Of a stretch of DNA of 23,883 bases, positions 7,017 to 14,413 are shown piece by piece (the first letter of the stretch is position 1; each line of letters opens with the position of its first letter). Source of the stretch: Prevotella sp. UBA6429 (GTDB lineage Bacteria; Bacteroidota; Bacteroidia; Bacteroidales; Bacteroidaceae); NCBI GenBank assembly GCA_002437285.1, contig DJOV01000073.1, positions 1-23,883 of the forward strand, read 5' to 3'. The translations under genes and the position numbers were made by a program. Under the pieces are notes generated by a model, which saw only the letters and a list, made by a program, of their open reading frames with translations, did not search any database and was not told the origin of the DNA.

Positions 7017-9599
7017 ATGAGAAAAATTGTTTGTGCGCTTTTTGCAACTTGCTTGCTGTTGCCCCTGAAAGCTCAAGTGACAGTGAGTCAGAAGGAAACT
7101 CCCGATGCCTTTTGTGTGGCACGTAATTCAGGTGGGGCGGCTGTCTATGTGTCGCCTGCCGAGCATGTGCTGGTAGGTAAGGTAGCAGGTCTGTTTGCTG
7201 ATGATGTGGCCCGTGTCACTGGCTATCGCCCCGATGTGAAAGTTTCGGGTAAGGTATCCACACGCCAACCCGTCGTGGTGGGTACGCTGGGCCACAATGC
7301 CTTTATCGACCGGCTGGTGAAGCAGGGCAAGGTCAACGCGAAGGCCATACGTGGTGGTTGGGAACGCTATGTGGTGCAGGTGGTTGACAAACCGGCCAAG
7401 GGCGTCGACAGGGCCCTTGTGGTGGTCGGTAGTGACAAGCGTGGCGCTGCCTATGGATTGCTCTCGCTCTCGGAGATGATGGGCGTGTCGCCCTATTATT
7501 GGTGGGCCGACGTGCCTGTGGAGCACAAGGCGGCTGTGTGGATCGCTGGAAGCGAAACGTCAAAGAGCCCTTCGGTGAAGTACCGCGGACTATTTATCAA
7601 CGATGAGGACTGGGGACTGAAGCCGTGGGCCTCGAAGACTTTTGAGGCAGGACTGGGCGATATCGGCCCGAAGACTTACGCCAAGGTGTGCGAGCTCATC
7701 CTGCGTCTCAAGGGAAATATGCTTGGCCCAGCCATGCACTCGTGCACGGGAGCCTTTTATACGCATCCCGAGAGCAAGCTTGTGGCCGACTCGTTTGGCA
7801 TCGTCATCACTACGTCACACTGTGAGCCACTGCTCGTCAACAACGCGTCGAAGAAGGAGTGGGACCTGCAGCGCGACGGCGACTGGAACTATGCCACCAA
7901 CGCCAAGGCCGTGTGGAACAAGTGGAATGGCCGCTTGTCGGAGGCCGCCCGTTTCGACAATATCTATACCATGGGCATGCGTGGGTTGCACGATGCGGGG
8001 CTACGCGGTAACCTTCCCATTGACCAGCAGGTGGAACTGATAGGTCGTGTCATAGACGACCAGCGTGCCCTGCTCACCAAGCATACAGGTAAGCGCATCG
8101 AGGATGTACCGCAGATTTTTGTGCCCTACAAAGAGGCACTCGACATCTATGAGCACGGCTTGAAGGTGCCCGATGACATCACGCTGGTCTGGGTCGACGA
8201 CAACTACGGTTATATGAAGCGCGTGAGCAATCCTGAGGAACAGAAACGCAAGGGTGGCTCGGGTGTCTACTACCACCTCTCGTATCTTGGCTCACCCCAT
8301 GACTACCTGTGGATCTGCACCACTCCGCCCGTTCTGATGTATGAGGAACTGATGAAGGCCTATCGTGCGGGTGCCGACCGTTACTGGCTGCTGAATGTCG
8401 GCGACATCAAGCCCATGGAGCTTGGTATGAAGACTTTCTTTGACTTGGCGTGGAATGTAGACCGTTATGACGCGAAGACCATTAACCATCATCAGTCAGA
8501 GTTCTTGGGCTCATTGTTTGGAAAGGCCTACATGCCTCAGTTCCAACAATTGCTCGACACCTATTATCGCCTGGCGTGGAGCCGCAAGCCCGAGTTCATG
8601 GGCTGGGAACGTGAATGGGACTCGAAGGAATATACCAAACTGAAGGATACGGAGTTTTCGTTCCAACATTATGGAGAGGCTCAGCAGCGCCTTGCCGACT
8701 ATAGGCATATTGCTGAGCAGGTGAGTTCGGTCATGGATGAGATGCCTAATGACCAGCGCGCCTCCTTCTTCGAGATGGTGGGCTTTCCCGTGATGGCGGC
8801 TTACCAGATGAACCGCAAGTTCCTCATGGCGCAGCTCAACCATGAGCAGTTCCAGGCGGGCCAATTGGCGCAGGCCAACTGGGCGGCGCGGCAGTCGCAG
8901 CAGGCTTTTGACAGCATCACCTCGCTCAACCATCGGTACAACACCCTGCTCGGTGGCAAGTGGAATGGCATGATGGATGTGGCACCGGGATTGTGTGCGC
9001 TCTACCAGAAGATGCCCAAACTCCAGGTAACGGATGGTGCTGGCCAGGAACCTGTCGATCTTTCTGTTGGTGAGCAGAGCATGGATAGCTGTTACGTAGT
9101 TGACTTGACACGCTACGTGCGCAAGGTGGAGCAGGGCGCCAACAAGATTAGTATCGTCGACGGACTGGGGTATGACTGGCACGTGGTGCAGTTGGGAGAC
9201 CATGTGTCGGCTGCTACTCATGCTGGTGGCATGGGACAAGGCCATATTGACTATGCACTACCTGCTATCGATGCCGACAGCGTCAGGGTGACGCTCTACA
9301 CAGTGCCCTTCTTCCCGGCTTACAAAGGACTTGCCACCAAGGTCGGTGTGGCAATGGACGGTGGTGATCCGCAGGTGTTCGACAACCAGTTTAAGGAGTA
9401 TGGCCTGTCGTGGAAAAACCAGGTGCTTCGCAACGGGGCTGTTGCACACATGACCTTCTCAATCGACAGGAGCAAGGCGGCCCATGTCATCTCGCTCCAC
9501 TGTGGCGATGCCGGCATGATGGTGCAGAAGGTGATCGTGGATTGGGGCGGACTGAAGAAGTCGTACCTGGGACCTAACCCATGTAACAAAACGAGGTAA
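7017..9599 (+). CDS. GH115 family alpha-glucuronidase
   Basis: Predicted glycoside hydrolase family 115 enzyme, 860 aa, close to the usual size. Known members remove 4-O-methyl-glucuronic acid linked alpha-1,2 to xylan, including from internal residues. A signal peptide covers 1-20 (MRKIVCALFATCLLLPLKAQ). The N-terminal domain (about 25-180) contains VVVGSDKRGAAYGLLSLSE, and the barrel (about 185-530) carries the family blocks NDEDWG (195-200), MRGLHDAG (321-328), VPYKEAL (369-375) and WVDDNYGYM (392-400). E373 and the acidic pair D394/D395 are the likely catalytic and substrate-binding residues by comparison with characterised Bacteroides GH115 enzymes, from memory. The C-terminal part (about 680-860) is beta-rich. 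There is no T9SS tail, so the protein is probably periplasmic. The last codons overlap an operator box of the next gene. Confidence 0.9.
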   Translation: MRKIVCALFATCLLLPLKAQVTVSQKETPDAFCVARNSGGAAVYVSPAEHVLVGKVAGLFADDVARVTGYRPDVKVSGKVSTRQPVVVGTLGHNAFIDRLVKQGKVNAKAIRGGWERYVVQVVDKPAKGVDRALVVVGSDKRGAAYGLLSLSEMMGVSPYYWWADVPVEHKAAVWIAGSETSKSPSVKYRGLFINDEDWGLKPWASKTFEAGLGDIGPKTYAKVCELILRLKGNMLGPAMHSCTGAFYTHPESKLVADSFGIVITTSHCEPLLVNNASKKEWDLQRDGDWNYATNAKAVWNKWNGRLSEAARFDNIYTMGMRGLHDAGLRGNLPIDQQVELIGRVIDDQRALLTKHTGKRIEDVPQIFVPYKEALDIYEHGLKVPDDITLVWVDDNYGYMKRVSNPEEQKRKGGSGVYYHLSYLGSPHDYLWICTTPPVLMYEELMKAYRAGADRYWLLNVGDIKPMELGMKTFFDLAWNVDRYDAKTINHHQSEFLGSLFGKAYMPQFQQLLDTYYRLAWSRKPEFMGWEREWDSKEYTKLKDTEFSFQHYGEAQQRLADYRHIAEQVSSVMDEMPNDQRASFFEMVGFPVMAAYQMNRKFLMAQLNHEQFQAGQLAQANWAARQSQQAFDSITSLNHRYNTLLGGKWNGMMDVAPGLCALYQKMPKLQVTDGAGQEPVDLSVGEQSMDSCYVVDLTRYVRKVEQGANKISIVDGLGYDWHVVQLGDHVSAATHAGGMGQGHIDYALPAIDADSVRVTLYTVPFFPAYKGLATKVGVAMDGGDPQVFDNQFKEYGLSWKNQVLRNGAVAHMTFSIDRSKAAHVISLHCGDAGMMVQKVIVDWGGLKKSYLGPNPCNKTR

Positions 9600-9650
9600 C
9601 ATATGTAACAAGTTGGTGAAAATGAAGAGTTTGCTTTGCAAACGTTACAT
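9582..9650 (+). promoter_or_regulatory. Putative operator: tandem TGTAACA boxes plus inverted box, GH30 gene
   Basis: TGTAACA is present at 9582-9588 and 9604-9610, 22 nt apart, with an inverted GTTACAT at 9644-9650. From the second box to the end of GTTACA is 45 nt, exactly as in front of the lyase gene. The first box lies inside the last codons of the GH115 gene. A further GGTAACA at 9595-9601 overlaps that gene's stop codon. Confidence 0.6.
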
Positions 9651-9679
9651 CACAAGTGGAGACATTGCACTTTTCAATG

Positions 9680-9687
9680 TTCCTTTG
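9680..9687 (+). promoter_or_regulatory. -7 box of the GH30 transcription unit
   Basis: TTCCTTTG followed by CAG resembles the Bacteroidetes -7 element. It starts 76 nt after the start of the second TGTAACA box (77 nt for the lyase gene). No -33 box sits at the normal distance, which fits activator dependence. The ATG is at 9718. Confidence 0.45.
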
Positions 9688-9717
9688 CAGCGTCAACCTA
9701 TTTGTTAAACCAACATA

Positions 9718-12642
9718 ATGAAAAAGAAAATCTTAGCCACAGCCTGCATGCTCACCGGTTGCTTCAGCATCGGTCAGCTGCAGTGGGCTATGGCGCAAAA
9801 CAAAGCTATTGGTTTTCATTCGTCTAATGGTAATTATTGGCGGATGAAGACGGAAAAACTCGTCGATGGAACCATCGGCAAGGCACAGGTGATTGTGAGA
9901 ACTGCTGACAAGCGACAGACCTTCCAGGGATGGGGCACCACGTTCAACGAACTCGACTACGACGCGTGGGGTATGCTCCCGGAAAACGACCGCACGCTTT
10001 TTGTCAGGCGCCTGTTTAATCCCTATGGCGACTTGCGCCTTGGGGTGGGACGCATACCCGTAGGCGCATCCGACTACGCCTGCGATTGGTACTCATGCGA
10101 TGAGACAGAGGACAATGTCGAGGACTTCGCGATGGAGCACTTCACCATCGAACGCGACTTGCAAAAGGTCATCCCAAGTATCAAACTGGCACTGGACGAG
10201 AACCCAGACCTCTACTTCTGGGCGTCGCCGTGGAGCCCACCGCAGTGGATGAAGACCAACAAGCACTATTCGCAGCGCAAGACCGCCACCAATGGTGGTA
10301 CCTTCGATGTGCCACCCTACGACAACGACCAGTTTATAGACGATCCCCGCTATTACAATGCCTACTGCCTCTATTTCGACAAGTTTATTGAGGCATATCG
10401 CAACGAGGGTATCAATATCTCGGCACTGGCCTACCAGAATGAAGCTTACTCGAATACGCCCTATCCCGGTTGTTCATGGAAGGCGGCCACCACGGGCAAG
10501 TTCCTGGCCGACTACCTCGGCCCTTATATGGCTGAGCACCAACCCGATCTCACACTTATCGTTGGCACCATGAACACCAACCGCTACGATGTGTTCAATA
10601 CGATCCTTTCCACGCCTAACATCGGGAAATATTGCAAGCAGATAGGTTTCCAGTGGGAGGGTGGACAGCAGATAGCCGCCGTGAGGGAGGCCTACCCCGA
10701 CTATGAAAGCGTGATGACCGAGAGCGAGTGTGGCTCGGGAACCTTCGACTGGGGGGCCGCAAGCCACACCTTCCAGCTCTGCAATCATTACCTGGCCAAT
10801 GGGGTCACCACCTATTCTTATTGGAACGCCATACTCAAGGACGGTGGATACAGCACGTGGGGCTGGAAGCAGAATGCCCTGGTGCAAGTCAGCAGTGCCA
10901 CCAACACAGCGAAGTATTGCCCGGAGTATTACGCTTACAAGCATTACACGCATTTCATCCCGAAAGGTGCCACCATCCTCGCCTGTGATGAGGCCAACCT
11001 CGTGACGACGGCACAGGCGCCCGACGGCAGTGTTGTGGTCGTCGTGGGCAATGATAAGGCCGAAGAGAAGACGTTGACAGTGGATATTGATGGTAGCACG
11101 CTTGTGTGCTCGCTGGATCCCAACTCGTTTGCCACCTATGTTGTGGCACCCGAGAAGACGCTGACCAAGATTCTCGCTGATGAAGCGCGTGGTATGGCCG
11201 ACATCGAGCAAGCCTCGCTCACTGATGACCAGCGCTCGGCCTTGCAGGCCGCCATGGAAAAGGGAGACTACGCCTCGCTTCTCCATGCCGTGAAGGGCAC
11301 TTCGGACAACCGCGAGCTCCGCAATCCCAGCTTCATGTCAGGTGATGAGGGGTGGACGGTCTCCAATGTAGCAAATGGTGGCGACTTCCGCGCTGCCACG
11401 GTACTGGGCAAGTCGTGCTACAACAACTGGAGCAACAATTTCACATCGCTCGACATCCATCAGGACCTTGGGGGGCTTGAGCCTGGCCTTTACCGTGTGT
11501 CGGCGAAAAGCGTCTGCGGTGAGGGCAACATATCCGACCAGCATGTGTACGCCGAGACGGCCACGCACTTGGTGAAGTCGCCTGTCAAGGCGGACGACGT
11601 GTGGAGCGATGACCACTGGGAGACACAGACCACAGACACTATCTATGTGGGCGAGGATGGCGTGTTGCGCGTCGGTTATGCCTCAACGAGCGGTGGCGGA
11701 ACGAAAGGGTGGTTCTGCGTGACCGACTTTGAACTCGTGAGGGTGGGTGACCTGACCTCTGATTTTGACCTCACTGAGAACAGGAAGGGCAACAACGGTC
11801 TCGATGCTGCCGTGCAACGATATGCTCAAGTGGTAGCTCAGGCCGAGGAACTCTTGGCTCAAGAAGGCTATGAACAGACATCGCGCGACAGGCTCAGGGA
11901 AGTCATGGAGAGCCAGGCGGTGCAGTTGCCGCAACTGACAGAAGCAGCGTTGGTCGATGACATGACGCGTCTGCTGAAGGAGGAGGTGGAACTTTTTGTC
12001 AAGGCTAACCTCAAGACTTATCTCACCAACACGGGCGATGCCACATTCCTTGTGAAGAACGCTACCATCACTGCTGGCACTATAGACGGTTGGTTGCGTG
12101 ATAATTGCCAGGCGGCCGGTTACAGCGAGCATCCCTCAGCTGTGCAGAGTGGCGAGCATGACGGCTATGGCATCAGCCACTGGCGAGCATCGGCCATCAC
12201 CGACTCGAAACTCATCTACCAGACACTGGCCGGTTTGCCTCAGGGACGGTATCGCCTGGAAGCTTACGCTGCCGCAACGGTGTGGAACAATAACCAGGGC
12301 AATGCCAACAAGGTGGGCGTCAGCCTCTTTGCCGAGACGGACGACAAGACCGTGGAAACCGAGGTGACAACGGCTCAGTACGCCAAGTATGCTGTTGACT
12401 TTGACCAGAAGACCACAGGTGATGTCACGATAGGTTTGCGGGCCGACGAGGGCAACCAGAACACGTGGATTTTCCTCTCCGACGTGAAGTTGCTCTACAA
12501 GGGAGGCTTGGCTGATGGTATAGTCGTGAGCGGCAGAGAGCCTGCCACTCCTGCAGAGATGTATGACCTGCAGGGACGTAGGGTCAGCAAGCCCACCCAT
12601 GGCTTATATATTGTGGACAAGCGAAAAGTCGTAGTGAGGTAA
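9718..12642 (+). CDS. Secreted multi-module GH30 glycosidase with T9SS tail
   Basis: Family GH30 retaining beta-glycosidase, 974 aa. The (beta/alpha)8 catalytic domain with its side beta structure spans about 50-480. Landmarks are FQGWGTTFNELDYDAWG (69-85), WASPWSPPQWMKTN (168-181), the acid/base E242 in YQNEAYS, and the nucleophile E335 (or E337) in MTESECGSG. A helical stretch (about 482-530) is followed by a jelly-roll-like module (533-678), a helical linker (about 690-765), a second jelly-roll-like module (785-927) related to the lyase C-terminus, and the T9SS tail MYDLQGRRVSKPTHGLYIV (948-966). The N-terminus can be read as a signal peptidase I peptide ending AMAQ at 27, but it also contains a lipobox, LTGC, at 12-15. 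GH30 members act on beta-glucans, xylans, beta-1,6-galactans and others; the subfamily was not determined. The next GH30 gene is a paralogue and probably co-transcribed. Confidence 0.88.
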   Translation: MKKKILATACMLTGCFSIGQLQWAMAQNKAIGFHSSNGNYWRMKTEKLVDGTIGKAQVIVRTADKRQTFQGWGTTFNELDYDAWGMLPENDRTLFVRRLFNPYGDLRLGVGRIPVGASDYACDWYSCDETEDNVEDFAMEHFTIERDLQKVIPSIKLALDENPDLYFWASPWSPPQWMKTNKHYSQRKTATNGGTFDVPPYDNDQFIDDPRYYNAYCLYFDKFIEAYRNEGINISALAYQNEAYSNTPYPGCSWKAATTGKFLADYLGPYMAEHQPDLTLIVGTMNTNRYDVFNTILSTPNIGKYCKQIGFQWEGGQQIAAVREAYPDYESVMTESECGSGTFDWGAASHTFQLCNHYLANGVTTYSYWNAILKDGGYSTWGWKQNALVQVSSATNTAKYCPEYYAYKHYTHFIPKGATILACDEANLVTTAQAPDGSVVVVVGNDKAEEKTLTVDIDGSTLVCSLDPNSFATYVVAPEKTLTKILADEARGMADIEQASLTDDQRSALQAAMEKGDYASLLHAVKGTSDNRELRNPSFMSGDEGWTVSNVANGGDFRAATVLGKSCYNNWSNNFTSLDIHQDLGGLEPGLYRVSAKSVCGEGNISDQHVYAETATHLVKSPVKADDVWSDDHWETQTTDTIYVGEDGVLRVGYASTSGGGTKGWFCVTDFELVRVGDLTSDFDLTENRKGNNGLDAAVQRYAQVVAQAEELLAQEGYEQTSRDRLREVMESQAVQLPQLTEAALVDDMTRLLKEEVELFVKANLKTYLTNTGDATFLVKNATITAGTIDGWLRDNCQAAGYSEHPSAVQSGEHDGYGISHWRASAITDSKLIYQTLAGLPQGRYRLEAYAAATVWNNNQGNANKVGVSLFAETDDKTVETEVTTAQYAKYAVDFDQKTTGDVTIGLRADEGNQNTWIFLSDVKLLYKGGLADGIVVSGREPATPAEMYDLQGRRVSKPTHGLYIVDKRKVVVR
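12073..12639 (+). repeat. Shared C-terminal module plus T9SS tail, copy 2
   Basis: Encodes residues 786-974 of the first GH30 protein and is the counterpart of 6109-6681. Identical stretches include RDNC, AAGYSE, YGIS, SKLIYQTL, AYAAATVWNNN, IGLRA or VGLRA, NQNTW, FLSDV and DLQGRRV. It is attached here to a glycosidase and there to a lyase-like enzyme, which marks it as a mobile accessory domain for surface enzymes. Confidence 0.8.
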
Positions 12643-12665
12643 TGCCAACCGCACATGACAGGATA

Positions 12666-12701
12666 GACACCATGGTGGCCGTATGTGGCTTCCATGGTGT
12701 C
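12666..12701 (+). other. Intercistronic hairpin between the two GH30 genes
   Basis: GACACCATGG (12666-12675) pairs perfectly with CCATGGTGTC (12692-12701) in the 81-nt gap. No T-run follows. It could stabilise a processed transcript or partly attenuate the downstream gene. No promoter or TGTAACA box is seen in the gap, which argues that both GH30 genes share one transcript. Confidence 0.45.
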
Positions 12702-12723
12702 GTATGGATAGCAACAAAACTGA

Positions 12724-14238
12724 ATGATGAAAAGCATGAACAGGATTCTGATGGCCGTAGTGGCCCTTTTGCTGGCCCCATCGTTTGCTGAGGCCCAAAA
12801 AGTAGTGAAGTACACCACCACCGAGGCTATAGCCTGGGTCAAGGGCAAGGCGGCACTGGCCACTAAGGCCGATGGCCAGGTGGTAGCCAAGGTCGATGGT
12901 AACAGCCACGGTACGCGCTTTGTGGGCTTTGGTACCACATTCAATGAGCTCGACTGGGATGCCTTCAACCTGCTGACCCGACAGGAGCAGGATGAGCTGA
13001 TGTACCGGATCTTCGCACCCGATGGCGATCTGCGGTTCACCCATGGACGCGTGTCGATGAATGCCAACGACTATGCGCGTGCCTGGTATAGTTGCGATGA
13101 CGTGACGGGCGACTTCGCACTCAAGTATTTCAACATTGATCGCGACAAGCGCAACATCATACCCCTTGCCCGCGCCGCGCAAAGATACCAGCCCGCCCTG
13201 CAACTCTTCATGAGCCCGTGGTCGCCGCCAGTGTGGATGAAGATCAACCACGACTACCCCGTGTCGCCCAGCCAGTACAACCAGATGGACGAGCGACAGG
13301 CATACCTGCTCTACATGGACGATGGAAGGCAGGTTGATGCCGATGAGATGAAACTTCTGGGCGACCGCAATGGAGTCTTCCCGCGGCGGTTGGCCTCGCA
13401 AGACTATTTCATACAAGACCCGCGCTATCTGCAGTGTTACGCCGACATGTTCTGTCGTTTCATAGAGCTCTACAAGGCCGAGGGGCTGCCCATCACGAAG
13501 GTGATGTACCAGAATGAGGCATATTCGTACACGCCGTACCCTGGTTGCGCGTGGACAGCCGAGGGCACGTTGCGCTTCAACAATGAGTATCTTGCGCCGA
13601 CGCTGGCCAAGCGCCATCCGGAGGTGGAGCTGTGGATAGGCACGTTCAACACCAACCGTCTCGACTATGTGGAAAAGATACTCGACGACAAGACGCTGCA
13701 AGCCCATGTCAAGGGTGTCGGCACCCAGTGGGAGTGTCGCAACAACCTGCCGCAGATGCGCCAGCGATACCCTGACCTCCGTTTCATGGTGAGTGAGAGC
13801 GAGTGTGGCAATGGTGCCATGGATTGGCGGGCTGGCGAGCATACCTTCTTTCTCCTGTCCGACAATCTGGGTCACGGATGTGACGAGTACTATAACTGGA
13901 ACTTCATATTGGCGGATCAAGGCACATCTCCTTGGGGGTGGCGGCAAAACGCCCTTGTGCAAGTGGACAGCCGCACGCGTCGGCCGCGCTACACCGCCGA
14001 GTACTATGCCTACAAGCACTTCAGCCACTTCGTGCAGGCGGGTACGGAGATGCTGGCCTACGCAGGCCGCGAGCACAGTAAGACGCCTGTTGTGGTGTTT
14101 CGCGACGGGCAAGGCCGTTACATAGTGACCATGGGCAACTTCACCGACCAGGAAGTGACGCTCTCCGTTGCGCTCGGCCGCAAATACCTGAATATCAAGG
14201 CGCCATCTCACTCTTTCAACACCTACCTCGTGCAATAA
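12724..14238 (+). CDS. Single-domain GH30 glycosidase
   Basis: Second GH30 protein, 504 aa, with a signal peptide (1-25, AVVALLLAPSFAEAQ) and one catalytic unit. It matches its upstream neighbour through GFGTTFNELDWDAF (68-81), MSPWSPPVWMK (163-173), E265 as acid/base in MYQNEAYSYTPYPGC, and E358 (or E360) as nucleophile in MVSESECGNG. It lacks all accessory modules and the T9SS tail, so it is probably periplasmic and may work on fragments released by surface enzymes. A loop at about 180-228, between the substrate-side tryptophans and the next helix, is longer than in the neighbour. Another in-frame Met at residue 5 could be the true start; this does not change the signal peptide. The gene ends just before a strong terminator. 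Confidence 0.88.
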   Translation: MMKSMNRILMAVVALLLAPSFAEAQKVVKYTTTEAIAWVKGKAALATKADGQVVAKVDGNSHGTRFVGFGTTFNELDWDAFNLLTRQEQDELMYRIFAPDGDLRFTHGRVSMNANDYARAWYSCDDVTGDFALKYFNIDRDKRNIIPLARAAQRYQPALQLFMSPWSPPVWMKINHDYPVSPSQYNQMDERQAYLLYMDDGRQVDADEMKLLGDRNGVFPRRLASQDYFIQDPRYLQCYADMFCRFIELYKAEGLPITKVMYQNEAYSYTPYPGCAWTAEGTLRFNNEYLAPTLAKRHPEVELWIGTFNTNRLDYVEKILDDKTLQAHVKGVGTQWECRNNLPQMRQRYPDLRFMVSESECGNGAMDWRAGEHTFFLLSDNLGHGCDEYYNWNFILADQGTSPWGWRQNALVQVDSRTRRPRYTAEYYAYKHFSHFVQAGTEMLAYAGREHSKTPVVVFRDGQGRYIVTMGNFTDQEVTLSVALGRKYLNIKAPSHSFNTYLVQ

Positions 14239-14249
14239 TGACACGATAT

Positions 14250-14288
14250 GCCGCGCGGACAAACTTTCCAGCCACGCGGCGTTTTTTT
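14250..14288 (+). terminator. Rho-independent terminator of the enzyme locus
   Basis: GCCGCGCGG (14250-14258) pairs with CCACGCGGC (14272-14280) with a single mismatch. GTTTTTTT follows. It lies 12 nt after the second GH30 stop codon and marks the end of the glycan locus. Confidence 0.85.
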
Positions 14289-14375
14289 GTGATGGATAGC
14301 TCCCCTATAACCGCTCCGTCAAGATTCAGCTCTCAGCCATTGACAAGCTCATCGAGGGCTGGGCTTGATGTGGAA

Positions 14376-14413
14376 AACTTGTAAGCGCTATCCTTGGGAG
14401 AGACTTACAAGTT
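14376..14413 (-). terminator. Hairpin overlapping the end of the GNAT-MurQ gene
   Basis: AACTTGTAAG and CTTACAAGTT (plus-strand 14376-14385 and 14404-14413) form a perfect 10-bp stem with an 18-nt loop. On the minus strand the first arm contains the last codons and TAA stop of the GNAT-MurQ gene, and the second arm runs into a short TTTT. It is a plausible, weak terminator for that operon. Confidence 0.5.

Noticed and set aside
3751..14125. Further TGTAAC or GTTACA matches inside coding regions (for example about 3751, 4774, 6154, 12119 and 14117)
   Set aside because: They are single, unpaired, mostly lack the final A of the 7-mer and fall on ordinary codons. They are consistent with chance and were not counted as operators.
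12604..14262. Very long open frame (552 codons) on the minus strand, antisense to the second GH30 gene
   Set aside because: The plus-strand frame has unmistakable GH30 motifs. The antisense protein shows no family features and arises from the codon use of the GH30 gene.
14300..14368. Short string reading LPYNRSVKIQLSAIDKLIEGWA followed by a stop, in the gap after the GH30 terminator
   Set aside because: It looks somewhat protein-like and could be a gene remnant, but 22 codons without a stop are expected by chance and no start or family match is evident.
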